Below, piece after piece: positions 55,585-64,000 of a DNA stretch of 64,000 nt; within the stretch, counting starts at the first letter, position 1, and each line of letters opens with the position of its first letter. The stretch lies in assembly GCF_000764305.2 (NCBI RefSeq), contig NW_025943907.1, positions 310,001 through 374,000 on the forward strand, given 5' to 3'. The notes beneath the pieces were generated by a model that was not told the origin of the DNA, ran no database searches, and saw only the letters and a program-made list of their open reading frames with translations. Source of the DNA: Hyalella azteca (taxonomy: Eukaryota; Arthropoda; Malacostraca; Amphipoda; Hyalellidae). The translations under genes were made by a program, and so were the position numbers.

Positions 55585-55874
55585 TGGCCACTGAAGCCAG
55601 TGAGGCCAAAGAGGCATGTGAGGCCAACGAGGCCAGCGAGTCCAATAAGGCCAGCGGAGCTAGTGAGGCTAGCGAGGCCAGTGAGAACAGCGGAGCTTGC
55701 GAGGCCAGCGAGGCCAGTGAGGCCAATGAGGCCAGTGAGGCCAGTGAGGCCAGTGAGGCCAGCAAGGCCCGTGAGGCCAGCGAGGCCAGTGAGGCCAGCG
55801 AGGCCAGTGAGGCCAATGAGGCCAGTGAGGCCAGTGAGGCCAGTGAGGCCAATGAGGCCAGTGAGGCCAGCGGA
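55585..55874. repeat. 9-bp GAGGCCAGT array, ~32 copies
   Basis: GAGGCCAGTGAGGCCAGC-type units run without indels, so all frames stay in phase. Open frames of 99-157 codons arise on both strands: Glu-Ala-Ser, Pro-Val-Arg, Leu-Ala-Ser, Gly-Leu-Thr and Trp-Pro-His repeats. None has a domain or gene context. Confidence 0.95.
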
Positions 55875-56144
55875 TGCTGAAACAATGCAAGCCCGCGCAG
55901 CACAGCGCCGAGAAGCAGTGAAGCGTTCTGCACTCGCGAAAACTTCCCAGCGATGCAAAGCACGCCAAACAAAGGCAAGAAAATATCTCTGCACTTCTTT
56001 CTTCTTGGTTACCGGGAAAAAATCTGACCCCGTTCAATGCAGGCAATGAGATGAAAAAAAAACTGCATCCTAAAAGGATGTGCGTCTAGAAGAATAAAAT
56101 ATAAGAAAATACAGAGAGAGAAATGCCGCCATGATGCAAGGCGT
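55875..56144. other. No gene supported
   Basis: GC-richer at first, with no recognised element. Confidence 0.4.
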
Positions 56145-56250
56145 GGGTGGTCGCCGTAGCGCCGGCATGGGTCGGCATTGGGCCGGTATTGGGCTGGCAT
56201 TGGGCCGGCATGGGCCGGCATTGCGCCGGCATGGGTCGGCATTGGGCCGA
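56145..56250. repeat. GGGCCGGCATTGGGCCGGCATG repeat (10-12 bp)
   Basis: About nine units of GGCATTGGGCCG or GGCATGGGTCG in about 100 bp, ending at MITE copy 13. Confidence 0.9.
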
Positions 56251-56254
56251 TGCT

Positions 56255-56419
56255 TAACTCGGGAAAATGAATGGGTCATTTTGTCTCTATAGTGACACTT
56301 CATGCACGTAGTTCTTATACACCATTTTTTTGCCAAGCCAAATGGGCAAGGATGATAAAAAAATGATACAGCAAAAAGGGCATTTCTATTTGGACAAATC
56401 ACACTCATTTCCTTCAGTG
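56255..56419 (+). mobile_element. MITE copy 13
   Basis: Runs from AACTCGGGAAAATGAATGGG through TTGTCTCTATAGTGACACTT, GCCAAATGGGCAAGGATGAT and TTTGGACAAATCACACTCAT to TTCCTTCAGTG. The palindrome is lost. Confidence 0.85.
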
Positions 56420-56864
56420 CGCTTGCTTCGTCGTGAATCGTAAACCAATGCCATGAATTGGACCAATTCAGGAGCATTGAAGTGCAGTGCGAGTGCCTCG
56501 GTAGGAATGTAAGAATCAGACGAAAATATCGCAGCTAAATCACAGTCTTTTGTTCAGGAATAATGGCGTATAAATTAGGTTTATATCTTGTGATATAGGA
56601 TCAGGCGTATAAATTAGGTTTATATCCAGTGATATAGGATCAGCTAACTGATACGTACGCAGAACAATACAAAGTTGCTCGGGTTTCTTCTTACATCTGC
56701 AATCTTGGGCTGCAATTAGGCAATCCCTATTGAAAACCATCGCCGTTTCAGCGCCGGCCAATCAAATGAATTACATTTTATGGAGATAATTGGCCTATGA
56801 TTTTTAATAGGGGAGAACCGGACGAGAAACAAGCGTCTGTGCGCGGCTGCTTGAGCAGCCTCGA
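56420..56864. other. Short duplication, no gene
   Basis: GCGTATAAATTAGGTTTATAT with its GTGATATAGGATCAG tail is duplicated about 37 bp apart (56568-56642). Confidence 0.6.
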
Positions 56865-57023
56865 CACTCAGACAAATGAGTGGGCAACATCGTCCAAAAA
56901 GTGTCAAACTTTTAGCACGTAGCACTGATACGGCAATTTGCGGGGCCAAACTGGGTCGCGATGACCCACACACGAACGAGAAGTGCATAGCTATTAGAAT
57001 AAATTCCATTCATTCCTCTGAGA
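56865..57023 (+). mobile_element. MITE copy 14
   Basis: A 159-bp copy: CACTCAGACAAATGAGTGGG on the left, GCACTGATACGGC, GGGCCAAACTGGGTCGCGAT with GACCCACAC, and CATTCATTCCTCTGAG on the right. Confidence 0.88.
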
Positions 57024-57345
57024 TCATATCCGTAGACATTAACATCATTTAGACGTAGAATTATACTGGTATTCTGAAGTTTGGTATGTTTTTATATGTT
57101 TAATTTTTTCAATAGAAATTAATGAGTAGGATTTCTATTTATTTAATTTATATATTATATTATAATCAATTTGTTCATATTTTATTATATTCAATTTATT
57201 TGTATTATGTTATATTTAATAAATTTATATTACATTATATCTAATTTATTTATAAGCTACGCTACAGGACACCAGTTAAGTTGGGTGCAGCAGCGGCGGT
57301 CGCTCTGCAAGTCACGCGCAACAAAGGGAATTTTGCTTCTCATTT
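57024..57345. other. AT-rich DNA
   Basis: 57140-57255 is built of TTTATATTATATT-like words. No gene seen. Confidence 0.4.
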
Positions 57346-57349
57346 TTCT

Positions 57350-57515
57350 TATGGTGGTGATGGTGGTGATGGTGGTGATGGTGGTGATGTTGGTGATGAT
57401 GGTGAGGGTGGTGGTAGTGGTGATAGTGATGATGACGGTTATGGCGGTAACGATGGCAGTGATGGTAATGGTCGTAATGATGGTATTGGTGGTGATGATA
57501 GTGATGGTTGTGCAG
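57350..57515. repeat. GGTGAT/GATGGT trinucleotide array
   Basis: About 160 bp of GGTGATGGTGGTGATGGT with interruptions on the right. It gives Val/Met, Gly/Asp and His frames on the two strands. Confidence 0.94.
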
Positions 57516-59082
57516 GTACCTAAATTTAGTCATGTCTAGTGACTGAGTCTGACAGAACAACTGTCAGTGACAGAAGCAACAGAGCTCCTGCGATGGTGTC
57601 TCTTGTTACTCGAAATATTTAAATTATATATCAACAATTGTAGTGGCTATTCATGCAATTAATATTATTGTGATATTATTGATATTATATTTGAAATTTT
57701 TTTTACACTACTGAAAATATCGAGAACGGCTACGAGCAAGACGATAAATAGATGAAAACATTACATAACATAATTGAATGCAGATTCATTCCAATATAAT
57801 GCATTTCTGAGTTTTTCGGATAAATATGGTTAATACAAATTATAAAGATTTGCAATAAATAATAAGACTTCAACAAATCATGATTATAGATTTATCAGCA
57901 GCTCAATACAGATCCACATCACGAGGACCATTATAGGCCCTGAAAAACATTATACTAGGATCGCGTAGCGCGGTTAATGGCCTGAATAAGTATAGATCTG
58001 CTATGACATATTCGACTTCCACTTTATACGTGTAATCGGGAGCCAACGCTTGTTTATAAAATTCAAAATATATGATTTCAAGTCAAAGAATCCAGATATA
58101 TTCAAGGAATGTTAAGAGCAGCCATAACTCAGCGAAAAGTCTTGTCTCTGACAAAAATGTAGGTGAATTTCTTGCAAGAATGACAACAAATGTTAACAGA
58201 GAACAAAGACATGCGTCAGAAGTCACAAATAGTTTATGATAAAAAGTCATAAATGAAGCCTCGAGGTGCGCGTTTGTCTGCCATAGAAACCACAAAAAAA
58301 ATTGTCTGGCCATTCAGTGGCCGAAGATAAGTCGTCTATAATTCAACACCGGTTTTTAAAGTGGTTTGTGAGATTGATGTATAAACAGAAGAATTTGTAG
58401 CAGGTGTCAATGCTGGATTATACAGGCCGCATACCACAGCGTAGAGTCTCGGCATATTTCAGAGGGAAATCAATGCTAGGCCGATTACACGTTATACAGC
58501 GAGGCTTAATCAGGGCTTATGCTCGCGCATGAAGGGTCGATATGGCAGAGCTTAGGGTCACAATCAGGGTTATTTGAGGGCAATATTAGCCGGACCTCAT
58601 CTATCAAAGCCGCAATAAAACGCATGACCACGGCGTCCTTAAAATGATGCGTGAAATACTAGGTCTGGCGAGGAGACAACGCGTTTAAAACAGTTTTACG
58701 AAAAATTTTAGTATTATTGTATAAAAACATTCATTTGCATGATGAGACTAAATTTTTTGTGTGTAGAACAAACAAGATTCATTCTAATAGCGTAAAAATT
58801 GGAGGCCAAGAATTCAATTACAAAATTGAACATTGAAAAAAAAATAAAAACAAAAAAAATTTAAAGCCGAATGGTTGCCTGCAGACCGCCGGCCTATCAG
58901 CGGCCACTTATCTTCCACCTCAGATTTTTTAAACAGGTATTAGAAATCAATTATAAATGCAACCTAAGAGACCAAACATGGAATCGACGTTGCCGAGTGC
59001 AAGCGATCGCCTCGCCATTTAATTGAGCCATTCAGAACAGCAGTATTGGCAATCTCTGCAAGGGCGTCTCTGTACCATGTAT
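57516..59082. other. No gene supported
   Basis: AT-rich, with a GC-richer stretch at 58420-58640 in which nothing is recognised. 58840-58860 is a homopurine A-rich run. Confidence 0.4.
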
Positions 59083-59405
59083 TCTGTATAGGGTGAATTG
59101 TATACTATAAAGTTACATAGTATAATACAGGGTAAATTGTATACTATAGGGTAACATTGTATACTACAAGGTAACATTGTATATTACTGAATAAATTGGA
59201 TTTTTAGGGTAAAATTGTATACTACAGGGTAAAACTGAATGATTTAGGGTAAAATTGTATACCTACTATAGGGAAAAATTGTGTACAATAGGACAACATT
59301 GTATACCCTAGGGTAAAATTGTATATTATGGAGTAACACTGTATATTAGAGGGTGACATTGTACACCATAGGGTAAAATTATATGCTATAGGTTATAGAT
59401 AAAAA
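59083..59405. repeat. 20-23 bp TAGGGTAAAATTGTATACTA array
   Basis: About 14 imperfect units across 320 bp. The core AGGGTAAATTGTATAC is shared with the array at 43045-43225. Confidence 0.93.
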
Positions 59406-59744
59406 TTTTCAGAAATTTCTGACAACAATTTTCAACTATAGATCTGTTCGTTTTACCTCACACGTCAGCCGAACTTCCAGTCGACAGAAAAATTAAAGTC
59501 TATCAACGGAAATATTTCAGGTCTTGAGAGCAGAGATCGAAGCAATGTGTACAGAACGTCACTTAAATCAAGAGCTTCGAGCTTGTCTTATAAGTTAAAA
59601 GTTGTCAAAGTTCATAATTATAAAGTCACGATGTAAGCGCCATGCACGAGCACGACTTTCCAAATTTCCTAATGGATTCTCGAGGAAGTTTTTCTAATAA
59701 CAAGCCACGCGGGCACGAGGATGAAAAAAAGTCAGAAAAAAACG
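59406..59744. other. No gene supported
   Basis: AT-rich. Confidence 0.4.
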
Positions 59745-59825
59745 TGGCCGCCCAAAAAAGGGCCACTCGAAAGAAAGAGGGCCACTCGGTGAAAAAACCG
59801 GGGCCACTCGAGAAATACAGGCCCC
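59745..59825. repeat. GGGCCACTCG repeat, ~4 units
   Basis: GGCCACTCG or GGCCGCCC units at 20-24 bp spacing separated by A/G-rich words. Confidence 0.8.
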
Positions 59826-59984
59826 AAGTTTTGGGTTCCTATGCGATGTTCCAGGCCCGTAAATTATGGCGACTTCGAGACCATTTGGACGTTTTTCTCG
59901 GCGGAGTTTCCTGTGATATGCCGCGGAGATCTGGGCCGTGGAGTGAGATATACGGAGCACCTCAATTGAGACGCATCGTGGTCC

Positions 59985-60170
59985 GAGGGGCTACGGGTGA
60001 AGGGCACGTGAGGGGACGAGAGGCACATCTTGGACCGAGGGGTGAAGGGACGAGAGGCACATCATGGACCGAGGGGTGAGGGGACGAGAGGCACATCTTG
60101 GAAGGGTGAGGGGGCGAGAGGCACATCTTGGACCGAGGTTGAGGGGGCGAGAGGCACATCGGAGTGAGGG
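59985..60170. repeat. 27-37 bp GGGACGAGAGGCACATCTTG array
   Basis: Six units with GAGAGGCACATCTTGGACCG and a variable GAGGGGTGAGGG linker. The 145-codon plus-strand frame 59642-60079 runs into it and is not supported as a gene. Confidence 0.92.
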
Positions 60171-60685
60171 CTGGGACTTAAGCTATGGGACGAAGTCACA
60201 GCGGACAAAGGATGTTGCGCATCGCTTCAAACATTCACGGTCGGAGATTTAGGTTATATATACCACGGAATACTAAATAAACGCAGACTTATGTGGCTCA
60301 ACACTTAAATAACATTGAAACAAATTTTTGTAGAACTTTAAGTTTGCTATATAGATCATGAAATAGAGAACTTATTTTAAAGCTTTCCGGTTTTACTTGC
60401 GGCCCCCCCACCGCCCCCTCATTATTCAGGACTGTGGAGGTTGCAGCCCCTGCAGCGTTTATCAGTGATACGGGCCACTGTCTCTTCCGCTGACAACATA
60501 ATTGAGGATATTCACGCCCAGCGGCTGTGCAAATACTATCGAAAATATTCACGAATTTGTAACAATCAGCTAATCTCTGACAGATTTTCAAGCTTAAACT
60601 ATTTATAACAGTTGAGAAATATGCACACGTTAGAAAGATTTTCAAGCATAAACCACCTATCACAGTTGCGAAATCGGTTGCTATG
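60171..60685. other. 54-bp duplication, no gene
   Basis: GATTTTCAAGCTTAAACTAT (60583) and GATTTTCAAGCATAAACCAC (60637) are the heads of a 54-bp imperfect duplication. Seven C at 60403-60409. Confidence 0.6.
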
Positions 60686-60895
60686 TGCACCTAGGTCGCT
60701 CTGTGTATTAAGGTCGCTACGTGTATTTAGATCGCTAGGTGTATTAAGGTCGCTACGTGTATTTAGATCGCTAGGTGTATTTAGGTCGCTACGTGCATTT
60801 ACGCGGCTAAATGCATTTATATCGCTATATTTAGGCCGCTACGTGCATTTAAACGTTACGTGCTTTTGGGCAACTACGTGTACTTAAGCGCATTT
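60686..60895. repeat. 17-18 bp GGTCGCTACGTGTATTTA array (third locus of family, inverted)
   Basis: About 11 units. GGTCGCTACGTGTATTTA and GATCGCTAGGTGTATTAA alternate, giving a 35-bp dimer at the left. The reverse complement (TACACGTAGCGACC) is the unit of the arrays at 29435 and 36745. Confidence 0.93.
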
Positions 60896-61834
60896 TAATA
60901 GCACTGCTCCTGCAACATGAAGCTCGCCTCGCACATGCACGCCGTCAACTTCTTACGTCTTGCATGAGGAGGTCATATTTAGGGCCGGCACATCGCCGGC
61001 CACATAATAATCATCCGTCATCCAACGGCAAATTTATTCGTGCATTTATATATTGAAGGAAAATTTATTTGATTTTTGCCCGCCGCAACTGCCTCGATGT
61101 TGTCATGCATGTGGAGGGAAAAGAGCTAAATTTCGCTAGTCTTGAAATCACAAAATTGCAGCGAATTTGACCGCGAATGTAAATGTTTTAATCAACTAAC
61201 ATTAATTAAAGTTGACGGAGTTAATTAATCAATTTATATGCTCGATTTATGAAAATTAATTAATCAAAAAACTGAATTTCTAAAGTCATCGGGATCGGCC
61301 GAGATAATAATGGCTATTCCGAGCCTACTTCAGTCGATTGGAATCATTTTTTCATTGCTTGAGGGCCTGGCTTGAGTTGATCCAAGAATTCATTTCTATT
61401 TAGCCATGTTATAATGTATATTTATTGATAGCCACACTCATCTCTGATTTATCCTGAATATTTTCGACTCACACAAGCCTCAAAGCGTGAAAATCTCTAT
61501 CGACACGTTCAACCATCTACCCGTTAACTATTTGCACGTTTAACCATCTACAAAATTATGCATTCAAGCGCTTAGTCATGCACCTATAACCATCTGCTCG
61601 ACAGTGCACCATTGCCCAGCTAACTTTACCTCGCTTTAAATACTCGCTCTAGAATTTAGAGCCTAGGTTGACGTTCACATGTCATTCTGTTCAGGTCGTC
61701 TTGGCCAGAAGCTGCCATAACAACAACGAGTGTCCACGGCGCTCTGCCCCTGCAATGGTTCTGTCACACGGAATGCATCCCTTCAATTAACATCAAAGCC
61801 GGGGTGATCAACTCGAATAAAACGTCCGAGCATG
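60896..61834. other. No gene supported
   Basis: AT-rich. 61530-61610 has loosely repeated AACCATCTAC and GCAC words. Confidence 0.4.
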
Positions 61835-61976
61835 GTTGAGTTCTGTAGAAATACGGGGTTTAGTTCTGCCGAAATACGGGGTTGAGTTCTGCAGAAATAA
61901 GGGGTTGAGTTCTGCAGAAATACGGGGTTGAGTTCTGCAGAAATACGGGGTTGAGTTCTGCAGAAATACGGGGTTG
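61835..61976. repeat. 23-bp GGTTGAGTTCTGCAGAAATA minisatellite, cut by a gap
   Basis: 6.2 nearly identical 23-bp units (GTTGAG at 61881 and 61904) with TTCTGCAGAA, a perfect palindrome, in each. It ends at the N at 61977. Confidence 0.95.
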
Positions 61977-61977
61977 N
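61977..61977. other. Assembly gap (single N)
   Basis: Separates the 23-bp array from a MITE whose left terminus is missing, so both sides are truncated by the join. Confidence 0.98.
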
Positions 61978-62152
61978 ATGATTGGGACATTGTCCTAATA
62001 GCGATTCATTTGTTCTCCGCTTATGTAGGTCATCTTGACCCAGTTTGGCACAGAAAAAAAACGTTTCAGTGCTAAATCCAATGTCTGCTCGTGCTGTGGG
62101 TAAGAAAGGCAGTCACTATTTGGAAAATATGACCCATTCATTATACTGAGTG
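61978..62152 (-). mobile_element. MITE copy 15, left end lost at the gap
   Basis: ATTGTCCTAATAGCGATTCA, GTAGGTCATCTTGACCCAGT core, GTTTCAGTGCT, GGCAGTCACTATTTGGAAAA and CCCATTCATTATACTGAGTG. Confidence 0.87.
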
Positions 62153-63225
62153 ATGCTAGTCTGGAGCATTCACAGTCAAATGCATTTAAAATTTAGCGCA
62201 GGCGAGAACACAGCGGAAAAAATCTCGGATAAAATGCCGCTGCTTGGAATTAAAAAAATCTGAATTGTGTTCCTAATTGAATCGTGTTTTTAAACGTGTA
62301 ATAATACTATTATTACCTGAACCGTGTTTTTAATTGCGTCTTAATATGGTTCCTACTTCAGTCGAGTTTTTGAATGCGCCGTTTTTAAACGTGCTTTTAT
62401 GCAGTTTCTCCAGAATAGTGTTTTAAAAAGGCACAATAAAAGGCTAAATAGCCTCAAGAAGCTCCATTTTCATCGAGTTCTCCTCTTGAACAGGTTTCGC
62501 TCCTGCAGACACTCAACAGACGATCGCGACGCTGCCGTCCCATAAAGTGAGCGCGTTATTGTGGCAGACAAACATTTTATTCGTGTCCCAGAAGGCCCAC
62601 AATAGCGTCAGTCATCAAGCGTTCTGACGAATATACATCGCGGATGTTCAGTCGCAATCTCACCTTTACTTACGACCAACGTAGGCGATAATTGTCGTCG
62701 TGGATTATATTTTTCAGGCAGACGGAAACGGTTACAGGCTAGACTGAGCATTTTTGTTCTGGGGAACTTGGAAAGCTCGCACGGAAAATCACAAAGAACT
62801 TGCATAGAAAAATTAAAGCGAATGATAATTCCTTTTGATCACGTACACGGTTTCTTCCCACGTCTAATTTCTACCTTTGTGCTTTAAAGCTTCGCCAAAA
62901 ACGGTCCGTGGGAACAACACGATTTCTGCAATAATTTTCATCTGTGAATGACGGTACGCCAGGTAACAAGGATAACAACTTAATTGGTTAATTGAGCCTC
63001 AGTGACCTGTGGAAAACTTAATTTATCTGCATGAAATAGTGTTGAATAGTTAACCCACTCTCCATATATAGGAGCTAAAAATTGTGTGTTATATCTTAAT
63101 CAAAGACTAATTTTAGGTTTCAATATAATTATACACATTCAAAATTCGCAATAAATAATTGTATTGGAGAAGACTAAATGGAACAGAGGTTTAAAACTAT
63201 AACTAGATTGCGACTGAAGGCCCCA
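62153..63225. other. No gene supported
   Basis: 62270-62420 has loosely repeated GTGTTTTTAAACGTG and GAATCGTGTTT words. The rest is unremarkable. Confidence 0.4.
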
Positions 63226-63815
63226 CCGAGCCGGACCTGACATGACCCTAACGAGCTTGACCCACCATGACCCTAAAAGCGTGACCTGACATGACCCTAA
63301 CGAGCTTGACCCGCCATGACCCTAACGAGCATGACTTGGCATGACCCTAACGAGCTTGACCTAATATGACCCCAACGAGCTTGACCTGATATGACCCTAA
63401 CGAGCTTCACCTGATATGACCCTAACGAGCGTGACCTGACCTGACCTTAACGAGCTTGACCTGGCATGACCCTAACGCGCTTGACCTAGTATGACTTACG
63501 AGCGTTACCTGAAATGACCCTAACGAGCGTGACCTGACCTGACCTTAACGAGCGTGACCTGGCATGACCCTAACGAGCTTCACCTGATATGACCCTAACG
63601 AGCTTCACCTGACATGACCCTAACGAGCTTCACCTGATATGACCCTAACGAGCTTCACCTGATATGACCCTAACGAGCTTCACCTGATATGACCCTAACG
63701 AGCTTCACCTGATATGACCCTAACGAGCGTGACCTGATATGACCCTAACGAGCTTGACCTGAAATGACCCTAACGAGCGTGACCTGAAATGACCCTAACG
63801 AGCGTGACCAAGTAT
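63226..63815. repeat. 25-bp minisatellite ATGACCCTAACGAGCTTCAC, ~23 copies
   Basis: Units of 25 bp read TGACCCTAACGAGCTTGACC followed by TGATA; AGCTTCACCT occurs at 63601, 63626 and 63651. Variants GCGTGACCTGAC, TTCACCTGATA and TTGACCTGGCA are clustered, indicating local spread of variants. Each unit carries two TGACC words, often as TGACCTGACC. Confidence 0.96.
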
Positions 63816-64000
63816 GACTCTTACGATACAAATATTCACGCGGTCGAATGATTCAATATTCTTCCGACAAGAATGTAAACCCGGTCTAATGTGACGACAT
63901 AAAACCTTAAAAATTTTAACAGCTTGTAGCAAAATTAGATCTAAAAGTAGAATTGCATGCAATATGACTGATGTCGAGTATGAAGGCAGCCTCAATGTAG
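63816..64000. other. No gene supported
   Basis: AT-rich window end. A 66-codon minus-strand frame has no motif. Confidence 0.4.

Larger units (their letters stand above)
2964..64000 (-). other. Probable giant upstream intron (or intron plus intergenic DNA) of the Musashi/Rbp6 gene
   Basis: No second exon could be recognised on either strand. In particular I found no RRM1 (RNP-2 FIGGLSW or RNP-1 GFGFV type) on the minus strand. If the gene continues upstream, the intron 5' of the exon exceeds 61 kb and contains all the arrays and transposon remnants listed here. Very long introns are known for Musashi family genes in animals; that this is one is an inference. Short exons flanked by stops could have been missed by eye. 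Confidence 0.5.

Noticed and set aside
55576..56049. Glu-Ala-Ser, Pro-Val-Arg and Leu-Ala-Ser repeat proteins
   Set aside because: Every frame is open because the unit is 9 bp. No domain, no gene context.
59642..60079. 145-codon basic plus-strand frame
   Set aside because: Crosses two tandem repeats (GGCCACTCG and GAGAGGCACATC); no recognisable domain.
63226..63815. Telomere-like CCCTAA words
   Set aside because: ACCCTAACG occurs once per 25-bp unit, not as a tandem hexamer or as the arthropod TTAGG pentamer. Interstitial telomere is not supported.

Overview
This window looks like arthropod nuclear DNA, most plausibly from a large, repeat-rich crustacean genome. It is AT-rich overall, holds no bacterial-style gene packing, carries non-LTR retrotransposon and MITE remnants, and contains one spliced exon with canonical GT-AG borders. 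The only host protein-coding sequence I can support is a 93-bp exon on the minus strand (2871-2963). It encodes the start of the second RNA-recognition motif of a Musashi/Rbp6-type RNA-binding protein. On that reading 1-2870 is the intron 3' of the exon, and 2964-64000 is at least 61 kb of upstream intron, or intron plus intergenic DNA. The species is an inference; the sequence does not name it.

The rest is gene-poor and unusually dense in minisatellites. I count more than 45 tandem arrays with unit lengths from 9 to 55 bp, most of them unrelated to one another. Notable arrays are 46 bp (1069-1608), 34 bp (2634-2790), 55 bp (3791-4284), 41 bp (24235-25080), 22 bp (39175-39595), 44 bp (51342-51692), a near-homogeneous 28-bp array beside an assembly gap (54471-55306), 9 bp (55585-55874) and 25 bp (63226-63815). 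Several show higher-order periods: 376 bp = 7x46+54, 176 bp = 8x22, 171 bp and 132 bp. Nearly all longer open frames in the window are translations of these arrays and are not genes.

The mobile-element layer has three parts. First, a short non-autonomous DNA element (MITE) of about 160-180 bp occurs in at least 14 copies in both orientations. It has CACTCAG-type terminal inverted repeats and an internal palindrome TGGGTCA-3 bp-TGACCCA. Second, a 5'-truncated, frameshifted CR1/L2/Jockey-type non-LTR retrotransposon (about 32925-35375) has split a 27-bp minisatellite. Third, there is a probable tRNA-derived SINE head on the minus strand near 25.4 kb.

Two single-N assembly joins lie at 54470 and 61977, each abutting a tandem array, so those array lengths are unreliable. 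GC- and CpG-rich islands at about 18.37-18.72 kb and 10.0-10.2 kb contain strong nested stem-loops and are the best candidates for unrecognised functional DNA or RNA. I see no cooperating gene set here; the interest lies in the dispersed MITE with its hormone-receptor-like palindrome, the structured islands and the organisation of the arrays.
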